A stretch of 64,000 nt of DNA. It comes from Vibrio algarum. Lineage in GTDB: Bacteria; Pseudomonadota; Gammaproteobacteria; Enterobacterales; Vibrionaceae. The notes below the pieces were generated by a model, which was not told the origin of the DNA, ran no database searches, and saw nothing but the letters and a program-made list of their open reading frames with translations. Of the stretch, positions 54,775-63,268 are shown piece after piece; position 1 is the first letter of the stretch; each line of letters starts with the position of its first letter. The translations under genes were made by a program, and so were the position numbers. The DNA lies in the NCBI RefSeq assembly GCF_028204155.1, contig NZ_JAQLOI010000001.1:1178001-1242000 (forward strand), given 5' to 3'.

Positions 54775-55626
54775 ATGGAACAAAAAATTGTTCATGTTGG
54801 TGACATTCCAGTAGCAAATGATAAGCCGTTTACTCTGTTTGCGGGAATGAATGTTCTTGAATCTCGTGATCTCGCTATGAAAATCTGTGAACACTATGTC
54901 ACTGTGACAGAAAAGCTTGGTATACCATACGTTTTTAAGGCTTCTTTTGATAAGGCGAATCGCAGCTCGGTACATTCTTATCGCGGTCCTGGCCTAGAAG
55001 AAGGTATGAAGATTTTTCAAGAACTCAAAGATACCTTTGGCGTGAAAATTATTACTGATATACATACTGAAGCACAAGCCCAAATCGTTGCAGACGTTGT
55101 TGATGTTATTCAGCTACCAGCATTCCTCGCTCGTCAGACAGATCTTGTTGAAGCGATGGCAAAAACGGGTGCTGTGATCAATGTGAAAAAACCTCAATTT
55201 ATGAGCCCTGATCAAGTGGGGAATATTGTTGATAAATTTGCAGAGTGTGGGAATGAAAAAATCATCCTTTGTGAGCGTGGTTCTTGTATGGGATATGACA
55301 ACTTAGTTGTTGATATGCTTGGTTTTGGCGTGATGAAGAAAGTATCTAACGGAAGTCCAATTATTTTCGATGTGACTCACTCATTACAAATGCGTGATCC
55401 ATCTGGTGCGGCTTCTGGTGGACGTCGCGAACAAACGGTAGAACTAGCCAAAGCGGGCTTAGCTACTGGAATTGCAGGTTTATTTATCGAAGCTCATCCA
55501 GATCCTGATAAAGCGAAATGTGATGGTCCATCTGCGCTTCCATTGGACAAATTAGAACCCTTCCTCGCTCAGATGAAGTCTCTAGATGACATGATAAAAA
55601 GTTTCGACCATATAGACATTAAGTAA
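54775..55626 (+). CDS. kdsA: 3-deoxy-8-phosphooctulonate synthase (KDO-8-P synthase)
   Basis: Condenses arabinose 5-phosphate and PEP for the KDO of lipid A. 283 residues from ATG 54775 (GAGAG seven bases upstream); an in-frame ATG two codons earlier is too close to that site. NDKPFTLFAGMNVLESRDLA, TDIHTEAQAQIVADVVDVIQ, KKPQFMSPDQV and IFDVTHSLQMRDPSG are standard. Last gene of the hemA operon, followed by a terminator. Confidence 0.97.
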   Translation: MEQKIVHVGDIPVANDKPFTLFAGMNVLESRDLAMKICEHYVTVTEKLGIPYVFKASFDKANRSSVHSYRGPGLEEGMKIFQELKDTFGVKIITDIHTEAQAQIVADVVDVIQLPAFLARQTDLVEAMAKTGAVINVKKPQFMSPDQVGNIVDKFAECGNEKIILCERGSCMGYDNLVVDMLGFGVMKKVSNGSPIIFDVTHSLQMRDPSGAASGGRREQTVELAKAGLATGIAGLFIEAHPDPDKAKCDGPSALPLDKLEPFLAQMKSLDDMIKSFDHIDIK

Positions 55627-55647
55627 AGTACAAGAACGAATCAATTG

Positions 55648-55672
55648 AACCGCCTCATTTGGCGGTTTTTTT
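55648..55672 (+). terminator. kdsA operon terminator
   Basis: AACCGCC-TCATTT-GGCGGTT followed by seven T, 22 bases after kdsA. The rest of the gap to nutA (55673-55962) is AT-rich and shows no gene or clear operator; weak CRP-like half sites exist but are not convincing. Confidence 0.93.
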
Positions 55673-55962
55673 GTGTTTTTATAAATATTATTGCATTTAC
55701 ATACTCACAGGTTTGCTAATCTTGATTTAAGATCGATATCATAGGTAACCGATTGCTTGTGACGACTTTTGGTTTTATGTGTAATAAATCACTTTCGTGC
55801 AAATAAAACTGTAATATAAAGGTGATCTATATTTCATATTTATGAAATTGTAATCAATGCTCTCTTCGAATAATCTAAACTTCTTCAAGTTTTTACTTGA
55901 AAAGTCATGATTCGAAAGCTTCAAGGCAGTGGATAATTCAAATTAAAAGAAAGGTACTAAAG

Positions 55963-57618
55963 ATGAAGGAACGCTTAATACTTAAATCTGTGCTGGGTGC
56001 AGCAATACTAGCAACGTTGGCAGGTTGCGCTACGGGGCCAGCATGGGAAGAAGACCAAACTTATAAACTAACTGTTTTGCATACCAATGATCACCATGGC
56101 CGTTTCTGGTCAAATAAATATGGCGAATACGGTATGGCAGCACGTAAAACACTGATCGACGAGCTACGTGCTGAAGTAGCAGCAGAAGGTGGCAGTGTGC
56201 TGCTTCTTTCTGGTGGTGATATCAACACTGGTGTTCCAGAGTCAGATCTTCAAGATGCTGAACCAGATTTCAAAGGCATGAATAAACTTGGTTATGATGC
56301 AATGGCATTAGGTAACCATGAATTCGATAATGCGCTTTCTGTTCTTGATCAGCAAATTGCGTGGGGTGGCTTCCCAATGTTGTCTGCAAACATCTACGAC
56401 AAAGAGACAGGTGAGCGTAAATACCAGGCTTATCAAATGTTTGACAAGCAAGGCATTAAGATTGCTGTTATTGGTTTAACCACTGAAGATACAATGAAAA
56501 TTGGTAACCCAGAATTTATTTCTGGATTAGAGTTCCGTGATCCGAAAGAAGAAGCGAAGAAACTCATTGCTGAAATCGAAGAAAGCGAAAAACCTGACCT
56601 CATTTTTGCTGTAACGCATATGGGTCACTATGAAAATGGTAATCGTGGTGTGAATGCTCCGGGTGATGTCGCGCTAGCTCGTTACTTAGACGAAGGTTCA
56701 TTAGATATGATCGTTGGTGGTCACTCGCAAGAGCCAGTCTGTATGGAAGGCCCTAACGTGATGAACAAATCGTTCAAGCCTGGTGCTGAATGTAAACCAG
56801 ACAACCAAAATGGTGCTTGGATTGTTCAGGCTCACGAGTGGGGTAAGTATGTAGGCCGCGCTGATTTCGAATTCCAAAATGGTGAGTTAGAGTTAGTAAG
56901 CTATAACCTAGTCCCAGTAAACCTTAAGAAAAAAATCAAGGTTGATGGTAAGAGCACTCGCGTATTTATTCAGGACGAGATCGCTCAAGATCCAGAAATG
57001 GTCGCTTTCTTACAGCCATATCAAGATAAAGGTCAAGAGCAGCTAACAGTTAAAGTAGCCGAGTCCAACGCAAATCTGATCGGTGAGCGAAATATTGTTC
57101 GTTTCCAACAGACAAACCTAGGTCGCTTAATTGCAACTGCTCATATGGAGCGTGCGAAAGCTGACTTTGGTGTCATGAACTCTGGTGGCGTGCGTGCTTC
57201 TATTGAAGCTGGCGATATTACTTACAAAGATGTATTGACCGTTCAGCCATTTGCAAACGTAATTACGTACAACGACATGAAAGGTAGTGAAGTATTAGAT
57301 TACCTAAACGTTGTTGCGACGAAACCCGTTGATTCTGGTGCTTATGCTCAATTCGCTGGTATTTCAATGACAGTAGAAAATGGAAAAGTGAGTGATGTTA
57401 AAGTTGGCGGAATGCCACTTGATATGAACAAAACATACCGCTTCACTGTGCCAAGCTTCAATGCTGCAGGTGGTGACGGCTATCCTAAGCTAACTGGTCA
57501 TGCTGGCCATGTAAACACTGGTTTTGTTGACGCAGAAGTACTAAAAGCCTACCTAGAAGCAAATACGCCGCTAGACGTAAGCAAATTCGAGCCTAAAGGT
57601 GAGATGGTTTACAAGTAA
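55963..57618 (+). CDS. nutA: 5'-nucleotidase lipoprotein (NutA/UshA type)
   Basis: Hydrolyses external nucleotides to nucleosides and phosphate. 551 residues from ATG 55963 (AAAGG upstream); an upstream 22-codon extension is not conserved. A lipoprotein signal LATLAGCATG is followed by the metallophosphatase domain (TVLHTNDHHGRF, LSGGDINTG, ALGNHEFDN, AVTHMGHY, IVGGHSQ) and the nucleotide-binding C-terminal domain (TNLGRLIATAH, NSGGVRASIEAG, SFNAAGGDGYP). Vibrio NutA is a membrane-anchored, salt-dependent lipoprotein, unlike soluble E. coli UshA. Confidence 0.94.
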   Translation: MKERLILKSVLGAAILATLAGCATGPAWEEDQTYKLTVLHTNDHHGRFWSNKYGEYGMAARKTLIDELRAEVAAEGGSVLLLSGGDINTGVPESDLQDAEPDFKGMNKLGYDAMALGNHEFDNALSVLDQQIAWGGFPMLSANIYDKETGERKYQAYQMFDKQGIKIAVIGLTTEDTMKIGNPEFISGLEFRDPKEEAKKLIAEIEESEKPDLIFAVTHMGHYENGNRGVNAPGDVALARYLDEGSLDMIVGGHSQEPVCMEGPNVMNKSFKPGAECKPDNQNGAWIVQAHEWGKYVGRADFEFQNGELELVSYNLVPVNLKKKIKVDGKSTRVFIQDEIAQDPEMVAFLQPYQDKGQEQLTVKVAESNANLIGERNIVRFQQTNLGRLIATAHMERAKADFGVMNSGGVRASIEAGDITYKDVLTVQPFANVITYNDMKGSEVLDYLNVVATKPVDSGAYAQFAGISMTVENGKVSDVKVGGMPLDMNKTYRFTVPSFNAAGGDGYPKLTGHAGHVNTGFVDAEVLKAYLEANTPLDVSKFEPKGEMVYK

Positions 57619-57657
57619 GGTTTCAGCTTGACGATTCTTTAAGGAAAGTTGAAGATA

Positions 57658-57684
57658 AAGGCGATGCTACTGCATCGCCTTTTG
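57658..57684 (+). terminator. nutA terminator
   Basis: Perfect 10-bp stem AAGGCGATGC/GCATCGCCTT with loop TACT and a TTTTG tail. Confidence 0.92.
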
Positions 57685-57709
57685 TTTATTAAAATTCCTT
57701 GAGTAAGCC

Positions 57710-58182
57710 ATGACACCAGCTATCAATCTTCTAAAAAAGAAAAAATACCGCATACCTTACATCAGTATAAGCATGACCCAAAGCATGAAAGCTATGGCTT
57801 AGAAGCGGCTGAAGTACTTGGGCTAGACCCCAATAAAGTATTTAAAACCTTGATGTTTTGTATCAATGGAGAGCCAAGGAATCTTGCAGTTGCCATTATT
57901 CCAGTAGAGTGCAAACTTAACCTTAAACATGCAGCCAAAGTAATGAAGGCCAAAAAGGCAGAGATGGCCGATGCTAATATCGCACAGAAAACATCAGGCT
58001 ATGTAGTAGGGGGAATTAGTCCGTTAGGCCAGAAGAAAATATTGCCTACTTGTATAGATATAAGTGCTCAGAAACAAGAATCTGTCTACGTATCTGCAGG
58101 AAAACGAGGTTTAGACATTGAGATTTCGCCACAACATTTGTTAGAGCTAACCGATGGCGTGTTGGCTGAATTGACCGCGTAG
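57710..58182 (+). pseudogene. ybaK: YbaK-type Cys-tRNA(Pro) deacylase, one-base frameshift near the start (likely artefact)
   Basis: Hydrolyses Cys-tRNA-Pro formed by ProRS. ATG 57710 reads MTPAINLLKKKKYR and soon hits a stop; adding one A to the run at 57733-57738 gives LLKKEKIPHTLHQYKHDP and then YGLEAAEVLGLDPNKVFKTL, continuous with the intact rest (AKVMKAKKAEMADANIAQKT, GYVVGGISPLGQKK, SAGKRGLDIEISP). The restored protein has 157 residues (E. coli 159). The only intact open frame as sequenced starts at 57850. Confidence 0.9.
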
Positions 58183-58192
58183 TCATGTTGCA

Positions 58193-58222
58193 GACCATTA
58201 CCAACATGAGTTGGCAATGGTC
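58193..58222. other. Imperfect hairpin between converging ybaK and rluF
   Basis: GACCATTACCAAC pairs with GTTGGCAATGGTC except for one base, loop ATGA. It has no T-tract, so a terminator role is uncertain. Confidence 0.4.
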
Positions 58223-58233
58223 CTAATGCAGAA

Positions 58234-59226
58234 TTACTTCTTTAAAGTAAGTGTGCCTTTTACTCGTTCAACGGGTTTGTTTTCACTTCGATTATTTGAG
58301 TTTGAGTGTGAAATAGAATTTCTTTTTCTTGGGGAATGGCGAAACTCGTCAGCATTATTACCTGAATAGGTTCTTGGTTTTTGATTTCTTCTTGCTCGTG
58401 AAGGCTGATTCTCTTCTCGGCTATCAAATAGCTTTGCATCGGTAGCACGACGGATCTTTTTCCCATCCGAATTTACTTTTGATGCTTCTTCTGTATTACT
58501 TGAATCACCGCTCATTTCTAGAATTTCAGTAACTTCAGCGTCGGTTAAGTAACGCCATTTTCCGTTTGGAATTCCATCGATGGTGATATTCATAATACGA
58601 ACTCTGCGTAATTTAAATACTTCATAACCTAAAGCCTCGCACATACGACGGATCTGTCGGTTTAACCCTTGAGTCAGTACGATTCGGAACGAATACTTTG
58701 TCTCTTCTGTGACCTTGCAAGGTAGGGTTATCGTGTCGAGGATCTCTACGCCGGATGACATTTTTTCAATAAATGCTTTGGTGATCGGTTTATCTACGCG
58801 TACCACGTATTCTTTCTCGTGGTTATTTCCTGCTCGTAAAATCTTGTTGACGATATCACCATCGTTGGTCAGAAATATGAGGCCATCAGAAGGTTTATCT
58901 AAACGACCAATTGGGAATATACGTTGCTTTAATCCGATAAAATCAACAATATTTCCGGGGATATCTCTTTCGGTAGTACAAGTGATACCTGTAGGCTTAT
59001 TCAGTGCAATATAAACGGCTTTCTGCTTTTGCTTGAGGGGTTTGTCATCAACAAGTACAACGTCATCAAGCAATACCTTAGTGCCCATCTCAGGAATAAT
59101 ACCGTTAATGGTTACTCTGCCACTATCGATAAGTCTGTCTGCTTCTCGACGAGAGCAAAAACCAGTTTCGCTAATGAATTTGTTTAAGCGTTTGCCCTGT
59201 GGATCTTGAGTTGTATTTTTTGACAT
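58234..59226 (-). CDS. rluF: 23S rRNA pseudouridine2604 synthase RluF
   Basis: 330 residues: an S4 RNA-binding domain (about 12-70, RLNKFISETGFCSRREADRL) and a RsuA/RluB/E/F catalytic domain with GRLDKPSDGLIFLTNDGD (catalytic Asp) and LTQGLNRQIRRMCEALGYEV. The close match to E. coli RluF includes NKILRAGNNHEKEYVV and the IMNITIDGIP stretch. The last 90 residues form a basic, Ser/Asn/Arg-rich tail, likely disordered and RNA binding. A neighbouring editing gene (ybaK) is converging. Confidence 0.92.
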   Translation of the reverse strand: MSKNTTQDPQGKRLNKFISETGFCSRREADRLIDSGRVTINGIIPEMGTKVLLDDVVLVDDKPLKQKQKAVYIALNKPTGITCTTERDIPGNIVDFIGLKQRIFPIGRLDKPSDGLIFLTNDGDIVNKILRAGNNHEKEYVVRVDKPITKAFIEKMSSGVEILDTITLPCKVTEETKYSFRIVLTQGLNRQIRRMCEALGYEVFKLRRVRIMNITIDGIPNGKWRYLTDAEVTEILEMSGDSSNTEEASKVNSDGKKIRRATDAKLFDSREENQPSRARRNQKPRTYSGNNADEFRHSPRKRNSISHSNSNNRSENKPVERVKGTLTLKK

Positions 59227-59308
59227 GGTTTTCTCTGTTTCACAACGATGAAAACAGCAACGATAATATCGTTGCTGTGTATTGGTCTATTTTAGCATTA
59301 ATCTGTAT

Positions 59309-59890
59309 TTAACCTAGACGTTTTTGATGCCTTTCTCTATTTTCGAGTTTTTTCTCGGCGCTTTTCTTGAGCATGACATATACCGCGCCGGTGCCACCGT
59401 GAAATGTTTGCGCACTATGTACAGCCAAAACATCAGAGATTTGTGCTAACCAACTTGCAGTGTAACTTTTCATCATGGCTGGTGGGTTTGAGCGTTCACC
59501 TTTACCATGAATAATAACGACACTTCGAATATCCATACGTAAACACTGTCGAAGAAACTTCACAATTTCATCTCGGGCTTGTTGAAGTGTTCTCTTATGA
59601 AGGTCTAAGCGAGCCTGAATGGGGTATTTACCAAGTCTCAATTTTCGATAAACACCGTCTTGAACTCCGCTTCGCTTGAACTCAATAATGTCGTTTGGTT
59701 TTATCATTGGGGCGTGATCAAGAGAAAGGTATTCAGGCTGGTCTTCAGTTAGGCTCATTGCTGCTTCTCGACGCGCTAATTGAGCATCAGAAACATGGTG
59801 GTCTTTTTTTAATTCGGCGGTATCTTGTGCGAGAGGTTTTACACCGTCCATCATTTGTTGGAATAGGTCTAGGTCATCTTCCTGAGACAT
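59309..59890 (-). CDS. smrA: Smr-domain endonuclease (SmrA/YdaL type)
   Basis: 193 residues with a C-terminal Smr domain (about 90-175): LDLHKRTLQQARDEIVKFL, the central VVIIHGKGERSNPP and HGGTGAVYVMLKK. The N-terminal extension SQEDDLDLFQQMMDGVKPL and the IEFKRSGVQDGVYRKLRLGKY linker match YdaL (SmrA) and not SmrB. Relatives nick DNA or cleave RNA; the cellular role of SmrA is unclear. Monocistronic. Confidence 0.88.
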   Translation of the reverse strand: MSQEDDLDLFQQMMDGVKPLAQDTAELKKDHHVSDAQLARREAAMSLTEDQPEYLSLDHAPMIKPNDIIEFKRSGVQDGVYRKLRLGKYPIQARLDLHKRTLQQARDEIVKFLRQCLRMDIRSVVIIHGKGERSNPPAMMKSYTASWLAQISDVLAVHSAQTFHGGTGAVYVMLKKSAEKKLENRERHQKRLG

Positions 59891-60045
59891 AATTGCATCT
59901 CACTCTGGCTAATACTAATGGATTGAGTATACCAGTTGGAAATGGAAGGTCATCAACTATTCATCGTGAACAAAACGACAGGCAAAGAAAAACCGGAGTA
60001 AATATTGTATTCACCCCGGAGCAATAGTTTAAATTGCTAAGCGAT

Positions 60046-60186
60046 CTAGTGAGGAGATTTGTCGCTCACTATTTTGTAAATGAAATAGCCACCGAAAAAT
60101 AGCATGATACTAAGTGTCACGAATATCACTATCATAGAAGATAGTCCTACCGCGTTTCCAAAAAGGAGATCGAGCCAAAAATCCAT
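60046..60186 (-). CDS. DUF3149 small membrane protein
   Basis: 46 residues starting MDFWLDLLFGNAVGLSSM, then one membrane helix (about 18-40) and a short basic tail KIVSDKSPH. It matches the DUF3149 pattern of tiny single-pass proteins. ATG 60186 is preceded by GGAACGAAC. No function known. It is too short for usual length cut-offs. Confidence 0.8.
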   Translation of the reverse strand: MDFWLDLLFGNAVGLSSMIVIFVTLSIMLFFGGYFIYKIVSDKSPH

Positions 60187-60377
60187 GTTCGTTCCTACAA
60201 AATAGCAATGACAGTGTTAAGTTATAGGTTGTGTGAATGTTAAGCCCTGATCTAGATCAATTGTGGATATTTAGTTAATGAGTTGTTTTTGTTGTTGTGT
60301 TTTTAGTCACATTTTAGTTAACGGTGTTGCTAAAGTAAGCAGTTGAACTGAGTCTGTGAAAAAGTGTGCGAAATGGC

Positions 60378-60412
60378 TTGCGTCTTAAAAAATAATGAGT
60401 AATATACGCTTC
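60378..60412 (+). promoter_or_regulatory. Promoter of tRNA-Pro(UGG)
   Basis: TTGCGT (60378-60383) and TAATAT (60400-60405) are 16 bp apart, followed by ACGCTTCC. It is 115 bp upstream of the tRNA. The remainder of 60187-60377 shows nothing that I recognise. Confidence 0.6.
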
Positions 60413-60481
60413 CGTTCTCGGTTAAAAGCAATCGAAACGATACTCGAAAATAGCGTAGTTTAGTCGCGAATTTCGGGTTTT

Positions 60482-60513
60482 GGAATAGCGGACCAGAGGG
60501 TCAGCATCCATAC
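60482..60513 (+). pseudogene. Possible tRNA-Pro remnant
   Basis: GGAATAGCG is directly followed by GACCAGAGGGTC; in the intact tRNA-Pro 40 bp downstream these same pieces are separated by the D arm and half of the anticodon arm. A decayed, internally deleted second tRNA-Pro copy in the 5' leader is likely. Confidence 0.5.
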
Positions 60514-60526
60514 AGCAAAACATTTT

Positions 60527-60603
<77 letters not shown>

Positions 60604-60611
60604 TCTTAAAA

Positions 60612-60638
60612 AAGCCTCGTCTTATGACGGGGCTTTTT
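60612..60638 (+). terminator. Terminator after tRNA-Pro(UGG)
   Basis: AAGCCTCGTC-TTAT-GACGGGGCTT with one G-T pair, then TTT. Confidence 0.9.
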
Positions 60639-60958
60639 GCGTTTATTCGTTTACGCACGTTGCGAGTGTCATGCACTTATAATCGCGCCTGTCCCTGTTA
60701 GTAGTTTTGTTCAGTTGTTAGTGATCTCATATACACTTTGTGTCGAAAAGGTATCGAAATCACAGTAATTGGAGAAATAATATGCCTATACAAGCACCCT
60801 AGTTATACTAATAACCGATCCAATATGAGTGTTTGGAGAGTAAGAATATAAGAACCCATTACTCAACATTACTAATAACGAATGGGGTATTAATGTCATT
60901 TGAATAATGAGTTGCATTGGCTAAAATTATTGTAAGTATAACGTTACGGAGAACTAGC
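60639..60958. other. Gap between tRNA-Pro and the GGDEF-like gene
   Basis: 320 bp without a supported gene. It holds a good ribosome site GGAG (60771) seven bases before ATG 60782, which opens only six codons (MPIQAP) before TAG. This could be a leader peptide or the start of a lost gene. Confidence 0.4.
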
Positions 60959-61525
60959 ATGTTATCAACTAATGAAACATTATCTATGTCACAGAGTTCC
61001 TCTGATATTCCAAGCGCATATGACCCATTAACGGGACTTTATAACAAAGCACTCTTTATTCAGGTTATGGCATCTCTACTTTGTATTGCAAGGCGACAAC
61101 ACATGCCTGTGTCTTTATTAATAGTTAACATTGACTATGATAACATCGTTGATGAATACAGTTTGTCTGATACGAAAAATCTTTTAAAAGAGAGTGCGGA
61201 TCTTATTAAGTCAGTTTTAAGAGATAGTGATACCTTAGCTTACTTTGAAGAAGATAAATTTGCCGTTTTACTATACAACTGTGACAACAAATCAACGACA
61301 ATTCCGATACAAAGATTACGCAATCAGTTAGAAAGTAAACTGATTATTGGTGACAAGAAGGTTGGCATAACATTTGGATTTTCGACATTTGGTGAAAACT
61401 ATAACTCAGATAGAGGACGACCAATAAAAGAAGTATCAAACTGTTTAGTTACCAACGCTTTACTTTCGCTTAATCATGCAGTTGATCAAAAACGGTCAGA
61501 AACAAGCTCGTTTAATTCAAATTAA
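60959..61525 (+). CDS. GGDEF-like protein with degenerate active site
   Basis: 188 residues from ATG 60959 (GGAGA nine bases upstream). DPLTGLYNKALFIQ (22-35) and LLIVNIDYDN with Asp59 match the start of a GGDEF fold, but the signature position reads EEDKF (97-101) in place of GGDEF. Without the two glycines that hold GTP, diguanylate cyclase activity is unlikely. There is no inhibitory-site RxxD pattern, no signal peptide and no membrane helix. It may bind nucleotide or a partner. The gene lies alone between two tRNA-Pro genes. Confidence 0.75.
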   Translation: MLSTNETLSMSQSSSDIPSAYDPLTGLYNKALFIQVMASLLCIARRQHMPVSLLIVNIDYDNIVDEYSLSDTKNLLKESADLIKSVLRDSDTLAYFEEDKFAVLLYNCDNKSTTIPIQRLRNQLESKLIIGDKKVGITFGFSTFGENYNSDRGRPIKEVSNCLVTNALLSLNHAVDQKRSETSSFNSN

Positions 61526-61569
61526 TCTAACCGTTTAAAAAGACGCTATTTAACGTATTTTTAGGCACT

Positions 61570-61944
61570 TCACTGCAGTTGATTAACCCATTCAACTGCC
61601 AAGCGGTCAATTGTAAAAAAAGCTCCTCGAAAGGCATGCAAGCCTCGTTGGTATAGGTCATCTATAGTTTCGACACCGTTCCAATGACCAAGCGTATACA
61701 ATTTATTTGCTGCCCATGGGTAAGTTATCGGGCATTCTAATGAAGTAATAAATCCTTTAACCTCCCCTTAATGCTCTGGAATTAGCACCAACCGAGCTTG
61801 CCAACTATCCCGTAGATGAGGGCTTTTTCTCTGCGCATCAGGAGATACAGGCATCTTAATAAGCTTATCGTACTCAGAGAACTCTTCTACAACTTCGTAC
61901 CTGATTTTGCTTTTTATCGGGGTTAGCCAATGAGTATTTGGTCC
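61570..61944 (-). pseudogene. Decayed IS4-like transposase fragment
   Basis: One frame reads GPNTHWLTPIKSKIRYEVVE, KLIKMPVSPDAQRKSPHLRD and SWQARLVLIPEH, then an in-frame TAA at 61771-61769, then GFITSLECPITYPWAANKLY and onward to TGA 61572. The pattern HWLxPxKxxxxYEVV..MxVSPxAR..W..R and LTSLxxPxxYP is that of IS4-family transposases. The first part, the DDE aspartates and the end of the gene are missing or changed. No intact terminal repeats seen. Confidence 0.62.
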
Positions 61945-62015
61945 TGCTCCACGCCATGATTCTGGATAGTTCAGTTAAGCGGTAGCTTGTATTCACGATA
62001 AAACTCAGATTTGGG

Positions 62016-62046
62016 AAGCGGTCTCAGATAAATGTTGAGACCGCTT
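62016..62046. other. 11-bp perfect hairpin beside the transposase fragment
   Basis: AAGCGGTCTCA pairs perfectly with TGAGACCGCTT around a 9-base loop. It may be a relic of the insertion sequence or a terminator without T-tract. The rest of 61526-62235 shows no further gene. Confidence 0.5.
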
Positions 62047-62235
62047 ATGAATTACCTATAAGAGCGTTCTAGTCCTCTTACATGACCGGCATTACTTCTT
62101 ATAGCGGGGATTATTACCTTCTAGTGCCTTGAGTAATATCGTTTTAAAACAAAGCGTTTTACATATGGTTGTCAATATTTTGTAGGCAAAGAAGAAGACA
62201 GACATAGAATGTCAGTTTATAATCTCAACCTATAT

Positions 62236-62312
62236 CGGATGCTAGCGCAGCTTGGTAGCGCACTACTCTGGGGGAGTAGGGGTCAGCGGTTCGAATCCGC
62301 TGCATCCGACCA
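62236..62312 (+). tRNA. tRNA-Pro(GGG)
   Basis: 77 nt with encoded CCA; acceptor CGGATGC/GCATCCG, anticodon loop CTGGGGG giving GGG, T arm CAGCGGTTCGAATCCGCTG. Reads proline CCC/CCU codons. Confidence 0.96.
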
Positions 62313-62384
62313 ATTTTCTAATATTGTTGCCCTTGAGCGCTAGTGTATGGACGTTTCGTTAAAGAGGACAGTAGTTTAATGGGC

Positions 62385-63245
62385 TTAAAAACAATTGATA
62401 TTACTTTCTGTCGACAGTTGTGAAACCGTAAATCCTTTTTCTGATAAGAGCTCGACTAGGTTTTCTTCTCCGACTAGGTGTAGGGCGCCCACAACCACCA
62501 AATAGCGGCCATCGGCAATAAACGAACTTGTGTTGAGCTTGTCGGCCCAGTCACGATTTCGTTGGTAAATAAATTGATCACCGAGCTCTTCTCCGATAGC
62601 ACTTTGCAATGCCAATTCTGCAAGCTGTTGTTTATTACCTGCTTGCCAACTTTGTACCAAGCATTCACTGACTTTTACATTCTCTTGCCAGTTTTCAATC
62701 GTATCGGTTAACAATAACTGGCTTACTTCTGGATCGTTGGTAAAAAGTCCCAATTGGAACTCAATAGACTCTAAACCCAATATTGTTTTGTTTAGGTTTG
62801 TCGCTTGTTCTGTAATGTAGGTGTCTATCCCTAACTGTTGACTGAATCCCATTTTACTAAACTGCGAGATTTGTAAGGTAAGTGCGGTTTGCCAGGCAGG
62901 CGTTGCCAGAAAAGCTTTCGGACCAAAGCCTAATTGGCGGTTAATTTCTTCAAGCTGCTTTTTTTGCTCATCGTTAAGAACTTCGTTAGTTGATTTTGCA
63001 TCAATGTTAAGCGAAGGCGTTTCATCGGACAGCTTTATCTCGGTAATAACCGCGTCACTATTTTGTAAGAATGTGGTGATAGCGTTAGGTAGAGGATACA
63101 TCTGCTCATTACCCATATGTATCGATCCAAGTATCATTAACTCTTTATCACCCTTGATTGCTTTAAAATAGAGTGGCTCTGCCGCTACTGAATAGCTCAG
63201 CAGTAGAGAAAGAAGTGTCAGCGAGGTTTTAATTACAGTACTCAT
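62385..63245 (-). CDS. TraB/GumN-family protein
   Basis: 286 residues with a signal peptide (ends SVAAE). TraB/GumN family hallmarks: ELMILGSIHMGNEQMYPLP with the first GxxH motif, a central glutamate ITEIKLS, LESIEFQLGLF, and the ending VVGALHLVGEENLVELLSEKGF with a second GxxH motif. These residues are thought to form a metal-binding hydrolase site; substrates are unknown in bacteria. It lies 24 bp after the copper ATPase gene and may be co-transcribed. Confidence 0.88.
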   Translation of the reverse strand: MSTVIKTSLTLLSLLLSYSVAAEPLYFKAIKGDKELMILGSIHMGNEQMYPLPNAITTFLQNSDAVITEIKLSDETPSLNIDAKSTNEVLNDEQKKQLEEINRQLGFGPKAFLATPAWQTALTLQISQFSKMGFSQQLGIDTYITEQATNLNKTILGLESIEFQLGLFTNDPEVSQLLLTDTIENWQENVKVSECLVQSWQAGNKQQLAELALQSAIGEELGDQFIYQRNRDWADKLNTSSFIADGRYLVVVGALHLVGEENLVELLSEKGFTVSQLSTESNINCF

Positions 63246-63268
63246 TTAGTGTCTCGTTTGTAGTAGGG

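Noticed and set aside
55780..55900. CRP-like half sites upstream of nutA
   Set aside because: Only one half of each palindrome fits; not enough for a call.
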